Assembly (NCBI RefSeq): GCF_003325475.1
Contig: NZ_CP029495.1
Location: forward strand, 744,001-808,000
DNA: 64,000 nt
Origin: Chromobacterium phragmitis
GTDB taxonomy: Bacteria; Pseudomonadota; Gammaproteobacteria; Burkholderiales; Chromobacteriaceae
Reading direction: 5' to 3'
The translations under genes were made by a program, and so were the position numbers. Below, in pieces: positions 9,223-20,189 of the stretch. Within the stretch, counting starts at the first letter, position 1, and each line of letters starts with the position of its first letter. The notes under the pieces were generated by a model, which saw nothing but the letters and a program-made list of their open reading frames with translations, searched no databases and had not been told where the DNA came from.

Positions 9223-10421
9223 GTCGCCTCCCGCTCCGGGCAAACCCGGTTGCGCCCCTGCGCCTTGGCCACGTACAGCGCGCGGTCGGCCCGCTGCAGC
9301 ATGCCGTTCAGGTCCGAGCCCGGCCGCCAGCTGGACACGCCGCAGGAAATGGTCACCGACAGCTCGCCGACCAGATCGGACCAGCCATGGTCGGCGACAT
9401 CGGCGCGCAAGGCGTTCATGCGCTGGAAATGCACGCCGCCGTTACAGTCCGGCGCCACCAGCAGGAATTCCTCCCCGCCGTAACGGCCGAACACCTCGCC
9501 GTGGCCCAGCCGCGACTCGACCAGCCGGCACAGCCTCTGCAGCACCTCGTCGCCTGCCGGATGGCCGCAATCGTCGTTGATGCGCTTGAAGTGATCCAGA
9601 TCGATGATGGCCAGCGCGAACGGCGAGCCCTCGTCCTCAGCGCGCCGCTGCAGCCGCTCCAGCTCAGGCATCACCGCGCGCATGTTCAACACCCCGGTCA
9701 GCGGATCGCGCACCGCCAGCTCGCGTATGCGCAGCAAGGTGGCGTCCAGCTCGGCGTTCTGCGCCTCCAGCCGGACGCTGCAATCGTCGAGCACCGCCTG
9801 CTCCTCCCCCAGGCGCTGGGACAACAACTGGTTGTCCACCCGCCGCCGGATCGACTCCATCAGAAAGCGGTGCAGCCTGGAGGTGAACTGGAGCAGCACC
9901 GCGATGAAGATCAAGGCCGACAAGCCGATCCAATGCAGCAGCGGCTCGCGCGACAGGAACAGCCGCGACAGCAGCGCCGCCCAGAGCAGCCCCTCGAACA
10001 AGTAGAACAGCCCGCGCCGCCCGGCCAGCAACGCGCCCTGCACCGCGCTGATCGCCAGCATCCACAGCACGACCACCAGCGCGTAAGTGACGCCGTCGTC
10101 GCGCATCAGCAGCCAGGCAGAGCCGCCCCAGCCCAGGCCGGTGGCGAACAGGCTGAGGCTGAAGCAGCGATACAGGAAATCCACCTGGGGATCGTCGTCG
10201 TCGCGGCAATGGCAAGCGAATACGGCGACCAGATACTCCAGCGCCAGCAATGGATAGATCAACATGCCCCAACGCAGCACGCCCGTCGTCGGCGCGTGGC
10301 CCCATTGCAATGCCAGCAACACCAGCACGCCGGGAAAGGCATAGGGCAGGCACTCGCTGGAGGCGCGCATCGCCTGCAGCCTGGACACCCGCTCTATCAT
10401 CCGCTGCCTGCTCGCTTGCAC
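9219..10421 (-). CDS. Membrane-bound diguanylate cyclase (GGDEF)
   Basis: A 400-residue protein built like its downstream neighbour: about five membrane segments (25-185), a helical linker, and a GGDEF domain with RYGGEEF. The RxxD inhibitory site is missing here too. The best start is GTG 10421, which follows a GGGGAGGGGG purine run; an in-frame ATG lies seven codons later. The two tandem cyclases differ clearly in their sensor halves, so they look like an old duplication with diverged inputs. Confidence 0.9.
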   Translation of the reverse strand: MQASRQRMIERVSRLQAMRASSECLPYAFPGVLVLLALQWGHAPTTGVLRWGMLIYPLLALEYLVAVFACHCRDDDDPQVDFLYRCFSLSLFATGLGWGGSAWLLMRDDGVTYALVVVLWMLAISAVQGALLAGRRGLFYLFEGLLWAALLSRLFLSREPLLHWIGLSALIFIAVLLQFTSRLHRFLMESIRRRVDNQLLSQRLGEEQAVLDDCSVRLEAQNAELDATLLRIRELAVRDPLTGVLNMRAVMPELERLQRRAEDEGSPFALAIIDLDHFKRINDDCGHPAGDEVLQRLCRLVESRLGHGEVFGRYGGEEFLLVAPDCNGGVHFQRMNALRADVADHGWSDLVGELSVTISCGVSSWRPGSDLNGMLQRADRALYVAKAQGRNRVCPEREAT

Positions 10422-10484
10422 CGCCCCCTCCCCTGGCTATCGCTCCCTGTATTTATAGGGGATGCCCCGAACCGATAAAACAAA

Positions 10485-10510
10485 GCCCCGCCGGCTTGCG
10501 CGGGCGGGGC
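10485..10510 (-). terminator. Intrinsic terminator of ahpC
   Basis: GCCCCGCC pairs with GGCGGGGC across a 10-base loop. Read on the minus strand, the stem is followed by TTTGTTTTA, as expected for a terminator downstream of the peroxiredoxin gene. Confidence 0.8.
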
Positions 10511-10539
10511 GTCGGATGGAATCCTGACTCAGCAGCGGA

Positions 10540-11154
<615 letters not shown>

Positions 11155-11400
11155 TTGGATCTCCTTAAAGGTCTTGATATGACAGCGTTTCCCTGATCGG
11201 GCATCGGGAAACGCCGCGGATTGCGGAGCTTTATAAAACACTGCGTCCGGACCCGGCAAATTGTAAATCGATATCATTGCGATAAAGTTTTGCAATCGGC
11301 CGCGCGGACATCGCCCCGGCGGCGCGGGGACTATCCAATCAGATGGGGATGGCCGGCCGAAGTTTCAAGCCGACGGCCGTCGGCAGGGCCAGCGCGAAAA

Positions 11401-11426
11401 AAAACGGACAGCCAGCTGTCCGTTTT
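11401..11426. terminator. Intrinsic terminator of aspS
   Basis: AAAACGGACAGC pairs perfectly with GCTGTCCGTTTT. It lies 20 bases past the aspS stop, with A- and T-runs on both sides, and can work in both directions. The remaining bases up to ahpC (11155-11400) hold its leader and promoter; I see no gene there. Confidence 0.85.
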
Positions 11427-11446
11427 CTCTATGCGATCCGGAGGGA

Positions 11447-13240
<1,794 letters not shown>

Positions 13241-13318
13241 TGGGTAAAACCTTTTTGATTGAATTCTTCGAAATTCCCGCAAGGGGCGGCATGCTTAGGG
13301 GCTAGACAGGGTGACGGC

Positions 13319-13996
13319 CTAGCCCTGCCGATTATGTTCGTCGTTCAGACGCGGGCGCTGAGCCTGCGGCGGCGGGTTCGGCGCCACCACGCCCATGGAG
13401 ATGACGTACTTGAGCGCCTCGTCGACGCTCATGTTCAACTCGCGGGTGTCGCTGCGCGGCACCACGATGAAATAACCGGAGGTCGGGTTGGGCGTGGTCG
13501 GCACGTAAACGCTGACCAGTTCCTCGCCCTTTTCCGCGTGGCGCAGGATTTCCTGGGCCGGCGCGCCGGTCTGGAAAGCCACGGTCCAGGCGTTCTGATG
13601 CGGCCAGCGCACCAGGAGGGCCTTCTTGAACGCGTTGCCGGAATCGGACAGCAGCGTGTCGCTGACCTGCTTGACGCTGTTGTAGATGGAATTGACCACC
13701 GGCGTGCGCGACAGCAAGCCATGCCAGAACTCGACCAGGCGACGGCCCAGCACGTTGGCGGCCAGCATGCCGGTGCCCATCACCACCAGCACGGCGAACA
13801 CCACGCCGAGGCCGGGGATGTCCCTGCCGAGCAGTTGCTGGGGCCGCCACTCCATAGGCAGCAGGTTAAGCGTCTGGTCCAGCGAACCGATGATCAGGTT
13901 CAGCACCCACAGGGTGATCGCCAACGGCAGCCAGATCAGCAGGCCGGCGATCAGATACCCCTTCAGGGTCATCTTGATTTGCGGGGGAACCGACAT
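13319..13996 (-). CDS. DUF502 family membrane protein
   Basis: A 225-residue protein with two strong membrane segments (about 12-38 and 65-90). The DUF502 core follows (SRTPVVNSIYNSVKQVSDTL, then VSVYVPTTPNPTSGYFIVVP). The family has no firmly known function. Its start overlaps the stop of the FmdB gene (TGATG) and aspS lies 78 bases downstream, giving the FmdB-DUF502-aspS order often seen in betaproteobacteria. Confidence 0.9.
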   Translation of the reverse strand: MSVPPQIKMTLKGYLIAGLLIWLPLAITLWVLNLIIGSLDQTLNLLPMEWRPQQLLGRDIPGLGVVFAVLVVMGTGMLAANVLGRRLVEFWHGLLSRTPVVNSIYNSVKQVSDTLLSDSGNAFKKALLVRWPHQNAWTVAFQTGAPAQEILRHAEKGEELVSVYVPTTPNPTSGYFIVVPRSDTRELNMSVDEALKYVISMGVVAPNPPPQAQRPRLNDEHNRQG

Positions 13997-14253
13997 CAGT
14001 CGCAACCGCAGCCGGTGCCGCAGCTATGGCCGCCAGCGGCCGGAGCGCTTCCGCTGGACGCGCCGGACGAGCCGCCCTTGAAGTCGGTCGCGTACCAGCC
14101 CGAGCCCTTCAGCTGGAAGCCGGCGGCGGACAGCTGCTTCCGGTAGTCCGCGCTGCCGCACTCCGGACAGGCGGCCACCGGCGCGTCGCTCAGTTTCTGC
14201 AGGTGTTCCTTGGCGACGCCGCAGGCGCCGCAACGATATTCATAGATCGGCAT
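13996..14253 (-). CDS. FmdB-family zinc-ribbon protein
   Basis: An 85-residue protein starting MPIYEYRC, with CxxC pairs at residues 8-11 and 29-32 that would hold one zinc ion. The C-terminus is a flexible Gly/Ser tail ending in a Cys-rich cluster (HSCGTGCGCD). The family's function is unknown; a regulatory or metal-related role is often assumed. A longer open frame on this strand, reaching 15297, is only the shadow of fabI. It is the first gene of the run leading to DUF502 and aspS. Confidence 0.88.
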   Translation of the reverse strand: MPIYEYRCGACGVAKEHLQKLSDAPVAACPECGSADYRKQLSAAGFQLKGSGWYATDFKGGSSGASSGSAPAAGGHSCGTGCGCD

Positions 14254-14487
14254 AGCTTTAATTTCCCGCCAATTGACCACAATGGCATAATACGCATGAT
14301 TGCTGCACTGCACCACATCCGGAACTAAACTCAGGACAGGGCTGACTGTACAGGTGCGGCCGCCCGCTTTCAAATCAAGTGCGCCGCCTGCAAACCAGCC
14401 ATTATATCCGACTGAAACGGCAATACAAAAACCACTTTCAATCATTTTGCTGCAACACCGCCCTGCAACGCTATCCCGGAGGTCCAA

Positions 14488-15285
14488 ATGGTTTACCAAG
14501 AAGGTCAGATGGAAAGCATACGCAACATTCTCGCCGGCAAGAGAGGGCTCATCGTCGGCATCGCCAACGAAAACAGCATCGCCTACGGCTGCGCCAGCGT
14601 GCTGCACCAGCTGGGGGCCGAGTGCGCGGTCACCTATCTCAACGCCAAAGCCGAGAAATACGTGCGGCCGCTGGCCGAACAGCTGCAGGCCAGCCTGGTG
14701 CTGCCGCTGGACGTGGAGCAGCCCGGCCAGCTGGAACGCGTGTTCGCCGAGATAGAAAAGCGCTGGGGAGGGCTGGATTTCATCGTCCACTCCATCGCCT
14801 ATTGTCCGATGGAAGACCTGCACGGCCGGGTGGTGGACTGCTCGCTGGCGGGCTTCCAGCAGGCCATGCACGTCTCTTGCTACTCCTTCATCGAAATGGC
14901 CCGCCTGGCTGAGCCGCTGATGAAAAACGGCGGCAGCCTGATCACCATGAGCTACTACGGCGCGGACAAGGTGGTGGAAAACTACAACATCATGGGCCCG
15001 GTCAAGGCCGCGCTGGAGAGCGTGTCCCGCTACCTGGCCAATGACCTCGGCCCCAAGCGCATCCGCGTGCACGCCGTCTCGCCCGGCCCGCTGAAGACGC
15101 GCGCCGCGTCCGGCATCGCCCATTTCGACCAGTTGATCGAAGACGCCATCGCCCACGCACCGCAAAATCGCCTGGTGGAGATAGAGGAAGTCGGCATGAC
15201 CTGCGCCTTCCTGATATCCGACGCCGCCAGCGGCCTCACCGGCCAGACCATCTACGTTGACGGCGGACACCACATCAAGGCTTGA
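14488..15285 (+). CDS. fabI: Enoyl-[acyl-carrier-protein] reductase (NADH), FabI type
   Basis: A 265-residue short-chain reductase that completes each round of fatty acid elongation. It has the FabI-type nucleotide site (GIANENSIAYG, about residues 24-34) and a catalytic Tyr-x6-Lys pair in YNIMGPVK (about 160-167). The end is YVDGGHHIKA. GGAGG sits five bases before ATG 14488, so this start is preferred to the in-frame ATG seven codons later. The phosphotransacylase and acetate kinase genes follow at once, forming a three-gene operon. Confidence 0.9.
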   Translation: MVYQEGQMESIRNILAGKRGLIVGIANENSIAYGCASVLHQLGAECAVTYLNAKAEKYVRPLAEQLQASLVLPLDVEQPGQLERVFAEIEKRWGGLDFIVHSIAYCPMEDLHGRVVDCSLAGFQQAMHVSCYSFIEMARLAEPLMKNGGSLITMSYYGADKVVENYNIMGPVKAALESVSRYLANDLGPKRIRVHAVSPGPLKTRAASGIAHFDQLIEDAIAHAPQNRLVEIEEVGMTCAFLISDAASGLTGQTIYVDGGHHIKA

Positions 15286-15295
15286 GGAGAGCGGC

Positions 15296-16231
15296 ATGAT
15301 TCACGATACCCACGCATTCGACGACATCCTGCAACAGGCTCGGCAACTGGGCGCCCTGCCGATGGCGGTGGCCCACCCCTGCAGCCGCGAGGCGCTGCTG
15401 GGCGCGGTGGAGGCCGCCGACAACGGCATCGCCACCCCCATCCTGGTGGCCCCGCAGGCCCGCCTGAAGAAGCTGGCCGACGAGCTGGAGGTGGACCTGC
15501 GGCGCTTCGAATGCATAGACGCCGAACACAGCCACGCCGCCGCCGAGCGCGCGGTGCAGCTGACCCGAGACGGCTACGCCGACATCCTGATGAAGGGCAG
15601 CCTGCACACCGACGAATTCATGAGCGCCGCGCTGGCGCGCGACACTGGCATCCGTACCGACCGCCGCATCAGCCACGTCTGGGTGATGAAGGTGGAAAGC
15701 TATCCGCGCTATCTGTTCATCACCGACGCCGCGGTCAACATCGAGCCGGACCTGATGACCAAGCGCGACATCTGCCAGAACGCGATCGACCTGACCCACG
15801 CGCTGGGCATAGACAAGCCCAAGGTGGCCATCCTGGCCGCGGTGGAGACCATCAACCCCGACATGCGCTCGACGCTGGACGCCGCCGCGCTGTGCAAGAT
15901 GGCGGAGCGCGGCCAGATCACCGGCGCCATCCTGGATGGTCCGCTGGCCTTCGACAACGCCATCTCCAAGGAAGCCGCCCAGAGCAAGGGCATCGTCTCG
16001 CCGGTGGCCGGCGATCCGGACATCCTGCTGGTGCCGGACCTGGAAGCCGGCAACATGCTGGGCAAGCAGCTGACCTACCTCGCCCAGGCCGCCTCCGCCG
16101 GCATCGTGATGGGCGCGCGGGTGCCGATGGTGCTGACCAGCCGCGCCGACGACGCCAGCGGCCGCCTCGCCTCCAGCGCCATCGCCAGCCTGCTGGCCCA
16201 CCAGCGCCGCCAGGCCGGGGGCCGCCCATGA
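15296..16231 (+). CDS. Phosphate acetyl/butyryltransferase
   Basis: A 311-residue Pta/Ptb-type enzyme that swaps CoA for phosphate on a short acyl group. It is the short single-domain form. Family marks include the MKGSLHTDEFMSAAL block, GILDGPLAFDNA-like text near residue 210, and DILLVPDLEAGNMLGKQL near 245. The start at 15296 has GAGGAGA upstream. It overlaps the kinase gene by four bases (ATGA), so acyl-phosphate is probably passed on to that enzyme. Whether acetyl- or butyryl-CoA is preferred cannot be told. Confidence 0.88.
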   Translation: MIHDTHAFDDILQQARQLGALPMAVAHPCSREALLGAVEAADNGIATPILVAPQARLKKLADELEVDLRRFECIDAEHSHAAAERAVQLTRDGYADILMKGSLHTDEFMSAALARDTGIRTDRRISHVWVMKVESYPRYLFITDAAVNIEPDLMTKRDICQNAIDLTHALGIDKPKVAILAAVETINPDMRSTLDAAALCKMAERGQITGAILDGPLAFDNAISKEAAQSKGIVSPVAGDPDILLVPDLEAGNMLGKQLTYLAQAASAGIVMGARVPMVLTSRADDASGRLASSAIASLLAHQRRQAGGRP

Positions 16232-17379
16232 ACCGCTGCCTGCTGGCGATCAACGCCGGCTCTTCCACGCTGAAATTCCGCGCCTTCGCGCCGGATGGCC
16301 AGACACTGCTGGCCCGCGGCATGGTGGACCGCTTCGGCAGCAAGGAGGCCAGGCTGCGCCTGGCCGACGCCAAAGGCCAGCCGCTGGCCGAGCGCGGCCT
16401 GGCGGACGACAGCCACGCCGCCGCGCTGGCCGCGGTGCTCAACGGCCTGGCCGACCAGGGCCTGGAGGCTCAGGCGCTGGCCCACCGCGTGGTCCATGGC
16501 GGCAACCGTTTCCGCGAGCCGGTCCGGATAGACGCCGAGGTGCGCGCGGCGCTGGATGACTACATTCCGCTGGCGCCGCTGCACCAGCCGGTCAGCCTGG
16601 AGGTGGTGGACGCCTTCAGCGCGCTGGACCCGCGGCTGCCGCAATTCGCCTGCTTCGACACCGCCTTCCACGCCGACCAGCCGACGATAGCCACCCGTTT
16701 CGGCATCGCCCGCCACTGGCACGACGAAGGCGTGCGCCGCTACGGCTTCCATGGCCTGTCCTACGCCGCCATCGCGCGGCGCTTGCCGGAGGTGGGCCTG
16801 GCCCACGGCAAGGTGGTGGTCTGCCACCTGGGCAGCGGCGCCAGCGCTTGCGCGATCGAGTCCGGCAAAAGCGCGGCCTCCAGCATGGGATTCTCGGCGG
16901 TGGACGGCCTGATGATGGGCAGCCGCCCCGGCTGCATCGACCCGGAAGTGATCCTGTACTGGCAGGAGCATGAGGGCATGGGCGTGAAGGACGTGCGGCG
17001 CGAGCTGTACAAAAACTCCGGCCTGCTGGGCGTGTCCGGCGTATCGGCCGACATGCGGGAGTTGCTGGCCAGCGAGCTGCCGGCCGCGCGCGAGGCGGTG
17101 GAGCTGTTCTGCTACCGCGCCGCGCGGGAAGTGGCCAGCCTGGCGGCGGCGATGCGCGGCCTGGAAGGGTTGATCTTCACCGCCGGCATAGGCGAACACT
17201 CAGCCGAGGTGAGGGCCCGGATACTGCAGCAACTGGGCTGGCTGGGCTTCGAGCTGGACCACGCCGCCAACCTGTCCCACGCGCGGCGGCTCACCACCAT
17301 GGCCAGCAAGCTGCCGGCTTACGTGCTGCCCACCGATGAGGAGGGCGAGATGGCGCGCCAGGCGGCGCGCCTGCTGTAA
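16228..17379 (+). CDS. ackA: Acetate kinase
   Basis: A 383-residue member of the ASKHA fold, turning acyl phosphate plus ADP into the free acid plus ATP. Visible marks are the INAGSSTLKF opening (Asn and Ser of the phosphate site), AHRVVHGG (about residue 85), FDTAFHADQP (catalytic Asp), RRYGFHGLSY (His and active-site Arg region), HLGSGAS, and the C-terminal GIGEHSAEVR. It is the last gene of fabI-pta-ackA. Its stop lies only three bases from the convergent amidotransferase stop. Confidence 0.93.
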   Translation: MNRCLLAINAGSSTLKFRAFAPDGQTLLARGMVDRFGSKEARLRLADAKGQPLAERGLADDSHAAALAAVLNGLADQGLEAQALAHRVVHGGNRFREPVRIDAEVRAALDDYIPLAPLHQPVSLEVVDAFSALDPRLPQFACFDTAFHADQPTIATRFGIARHWHDEGVRRYGFHGLSYAAIARRLPEVGLAHGKVVVCHLGSGASACAIESGKSAASSMGFSAVDGLMMGSRPGCIDPEVILYWQEHEGMGVKDVRRELYKNSGLLGVSGVSADMRELLASELPAAREAVELFCYRAAREVASLAAAMRGLEGLIFTAGIGEHSAEVRARILQQLGWLGFELDHAANLSHARRLTTMASKLPAYVLPTDEEGEMARQAARLL

Positions 17380-17382
17380 AAC

Positions 17383-18081
17383 TCAGGCGCCGGCGGCGTT
17401 CAGCCAGCGGGTGAACACCTGCGCCGCCAGCGCCTGCAGCGCCTCGCCATGGCGGCGGTTCTGCTCGCGCAAGGCGCGCGGGTCGATGCCCGCCGCCGCC
17501 AGCTCGCCGCTGTGGCCGATCAGCCATCGCTCCAACTGCGACGGCTCCGCTTCCAGGTGGAACTGCAGGCCCAGCGCGTAATGGTCGACAGCGAAAGCCT
17601 GATGCGGACACCGATCGCTGCCGGCCAGGCATTGCGCGCCCTTGGGAATGGCGAACTGGTCGCCATGCCAGTGCAGCACCGCCGCGCCATCCAGCGGAGC
17701 CAGCGCCGATTGCCTGCCGAAATCGTTCAGGCGCAGCGGCGCGTAGCCTATTTCCTTGGCCGCCATCGGCGCCACCCGCGCGCCCAGCGCCCGCGCCATC
17801 AACTGCGCGCCCAGGCAGATGCCCAGCGTCGGCCGCCTTTGCTGCAGCCTATGCTTGAGCAGCAGCAGTTCCTGCGCGAGAAAAGGGTACAACGCCTCGT
17901 CGCCCGCGCCGATCGGCCCGCCCAGCACCACCAGCAGATCGACCTGCTCCAGCGCCGGGCTGTCCAGCCTGTCCACCCCGGCCTCTCGATACTCGATGCG
18001 ATAACCGCGCATTTCCAGCTGGCGATGCAAAGACCCCAAATCCTCGAATGCGACATGTCGGACCGCGATTGCCGTCTTCAT
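17383..18081 (-). CDS. Class I glutamine amidotransferase-like protein
   Basis: A 232-residue stand-alone GATase1 domain. The nucleophile is the Cys of GICLGAQ (about residue 90), and the partner His-x-Glu is in QFHLEAE (about 175). It resembles the glutaminase half of GMP synthase, but no synthetase domain or partner gene is nearby. Proteins of this type often hydrolyse gamma-glutamyl bonds or have no assigned substrate. It is convergent with ackA. Confidence 0.82.
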   Translation of the reverse strand: MKTAIAVRHVAFEDLGSLHRQLEMRGYRIEYREAGVDRLDSPALEQVDLLVVLGGPIGAGDEALYPFLAQELLLLKHRLQQRRPTLGICLGAQLMARALGARVAPMAAKEIGYAPLRLNDFGRQSALAPLDGAAVLHWHGDQFAIPKGAQCLAGSDRCPHQAFAVDHYALGLQFHLEAEPSQLERWLIGHSGELAAAGIDPRALREQNRRHGEALQALAAQVFTRWLNAAGA

Positions 18082-18203
18082 CGAAGCGCCCCTTCACTCA
18101 TGCCGATGAAATGACCCGAGTATGCATAAGCCCCCCTCCCCTGTCGACGCCGGAAAGGACAACGCCCCCGCCGCGTTGCCGCGGCGAGGGCGCCGGATAC
18201 ACA

Positions 18204-18228
18204 AAAGGCCCCGCGTTGCGGAGCCTTT
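18204..18228 (-). terminator. Intrinsic terminator of rpsT
   Basis: An 11-bp stem with one mismatch (AAAGGCCCCGC / GCGGAGCCTTT) and a 3-base loop. On the minus strand it is followed by TTTTGTGT, downstream of the S20 gene. Confidence 0.8.
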
Positions 18229-18259
18229 GCGTATTCTTGCAGCCTGGGCTGTCGATCGA

Positions 18260-18523
18260 TTAGGCCATGGCCTTGATCTGAGCGGACAGACGGCTCTTGT
18301 GACGAGCGGCCTTGTTCTTGTGGAACACGCCCTTGTCGGCGATGCGGTCGATCACTTTTTCGGAAGCCTGGAACACCACGCGAGCGGCGGCCTTGTCGCC
18401 GGCTTCGATTGCCTTGAGCACTTTCTTCACTGCGGTACGGAACGCAGTACGCAGGCTGGCGTTATGCGCGCGCTGCTTGAGGGCTGTGCGTGCACGCTTG
18501 CGAGCTTGTGCGCTGTTAGCCAT
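18260..18523 (-). CDS. rpsT: 30S ribosomal protein S20
   Basis: An 87-residue, strongly basic helical protein starting MANSAQARKRARTA, the usual S20 opening. It binds 16S rRNA early in small-subunit assembly. AGGAG precedes the start. It is divergent from murJ, with 127 bp between the two starts for both promoters. Its own terminator follows. Confidence 0.97.
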   Translation of the reverse strand: MANSAQARKRARTALKQRAHNASLRTAFRTAVKKVLKAIEAGDKAAARVVFQASEKVIDRIADKGVFHKNKAARHKSRLSAQIKAMA

Positions 18524-18650
18524 GAATCTTTCTCCTGATAGCGGAATCTGAAACCCGCGATTCTAAGCCCTAAACACAGGTTTTGCAACAGGAATCCCGC
18601 CAGCGTAAACTAGCGGGCTTGCTCAACGCCTCTGACACTCGAATAAAGCA

Positions 18651-20186
18651 ATGAACCTGCTCAAGGCCCTGGCTGCAGTCAGCAGCATGACCATGGTATC
18701 CCGCGTGCTCGGCCTGGTGCGCGACACGCTGATCGCCCGCATTTTCGGCGCCGGCATGGCCGCCGACGCCTTCAACGCCGCCTTCAAGATTCCCAACATG
18801 CTGCGCCGCCTGTTCGCCGAGGGCGCGTTCTCCCAGGCTTTCGTGCCCATCCTGGGCGAATACAAGCAAAACCGGACCCACGAGGAAACCCGCGAGTTCG
18901 TCGCCAAGGTGACCGGCGTGCTGGGCTCGGTGCTGCTCTTGGTGACGGCGATAGGCATGCTGGCCGCGCCGGCCATCATGTGGATTTCCGCGCCCGGCTT
19001 CTACCGCGAGCCGGCCAAGGCCGCGCTGTTCGCCGACATCCTGCGCGTTTCCTTCCCCTACATCTTCTTCATTTCGCTGTCGTCGATGACCGGCAGCATC
19101 CTGAACAGCTGGGGCAGATTCTCGATTCCGGCCTTCACGCCCACCTTTCTCAACCTCAGTTTCATCGTGTTCGCGCTGGCCTTCACCCATTACTTCCATC
19201 CGCCCATCATGGCGCTGGCGTGGGCGGTGTTCGTCGGCGGCCTGATCCAGTTGGTATGGCAGCTGCCCTTCCTCAAACAGATCGGCATGCTGACCAAGCC
19301 CGTCTTCGCCTTCCGCGATCCCGAGGTATGGCGGGTGATCAAGCAGATGGGGCCGGCCATCTTCGGCGTGTCGGTGGCGCAGATCTCGCTGCTGATCAAC
19401 TCCACCTTCGCCTCCTTCCTGCCCACCGGCAGCGTGTCGTGGATGTATTACGCCGACCGGCTGATGGAGTTTCCGTCCGGCGTGCTGGGCGTGGCGCTGG
19501 GCACCATCCTGCTGCCGTCTCTGTCCAAGCACGCGGCCAGCAAGTCCGACGCCGAGTTCAGCGTGCTGTTGGACTGGGGCATGCGCTTGTCGCTTTTGCT
19601 GGCGGTGCCGGCCACCATCGGGCTCGGCCTGCTGTCGGGCCCGCTGCTCTACACCATGTTCATGTACGGCAAGTTCACGCCGCACGACGCGTTGATGTCG
19701 CAGCAGGCGGTGATCGCCTATTCCATCGGCCTGCTGGGGCTCATTCTGGTGAAGGTGCTGGCGCCGGGCTTCTACGCGCGCCAGGACATCAAGACCCCGG
19801 TGCGCATTGCGATGATGACGCTGCTCGCCACCCAGGTGATGAACCTGATGTTCGTCTTCCCGCTGAAACACGCTGGGCTCGCGCTATCCATCGGCCTCGC
19901 CTCCTGCATCAACGCCGGCCTGCTGCTCCACACGCTGCGCAAGCGCGGCATCTACCGCCCGGAAGCCGGCTGGAAGCCCTTCCTCGCCAAGCTTTTCATC
20001 GCCATCGCGGCGATGGCGGCCGCGCTGCTGGCCTGCCAGTGGTGGCTGCCGATAGACTGGCACGGCCATGCTTGGCAACGCGCGCTGTGGCTGCTGCTGC
20101 TGGTAGGCGTCGGCGCCGCCGTCTACTTCGCCTCGCTATTCGCGCTGGGCTTCCGTCCGCGCCACTTCATGCGCCGCGAGTCCTGA
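18651..20186 (+). CDS. murJ: Lipid II flippase MurJ (MviN)
   Basis: A 511-residue inner-membrane protein of the MOP superfamily with about 14 membrane segments. It flips lipid II to the periplasmic side for peptidoglycan synthesis. The opening MNLLKALAAVSSMTMVSRVLG and the GAGMAADAFNAAFKIPNMLRRLFAEGAFSQAFVP region are highly typical, with the charged cavity residues in place. It is divergent from rpsT and followed after three bases by the CAAX protease gene. Confidence 0.95.
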   Translation: MNLLKALAAVSSMTMVSRVLGLVRDTLIARIFGAGMAADAFNAAFKIPNMLRRLFAEGAFSQAFVPILGEYKQNRTHEETREFVAKVTGVLGSVLLLVTAIGMLAAPAIMWISAPGFYREPAKAALFADILRVSFPYIFFISLSSMTGSILNSWGRFSIPAFTPTFLNLSFIVFALAFTHYFHPPIMALAWAVFVGGLIQLVWQLPFLKQIGMLTKPVFAFRDPEVWRVIKQMGPAIFGVSVAQISLLINSTFASFLPTGSVSWMYYADRLMEFPSGVLGVALGTILLPSLSKHAASKSDAEFSVLLDWGMRLSLLLAVPATIGLGLLSGPLLYTMFMYGKFTPHDALMSQQAVIAYSIGLLGLILVKVLAPGFYARQDIKTPVRIAMMTLLATQVMNLMFVFPLKHAGLALSIGLASCINAGLLLHTLRKRGIYRPEAGWKPFLAKLFIAIAAMAAALLACQWWLPIDWHGHAWQRALWLLLLVGVGAAVYFASLFALGFRPRHFMRRES

Positions 20187-20189
20187 CGG

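Noticed and set aside
7186..9483. A 765-codon plus-strand open frame across the MFS and GGDEF genes
   Set aside because: It runs over two well-supported genes in wrong frames and has an Arg/Gln/His-rich composition typical of a shadow frame.
14254..15297. Extension of the FmdB frame to 433 codons
   Set aside because: The extra part is antisense to fabI. The real FmdB protein starts at 14253 with MPIYEYRC.
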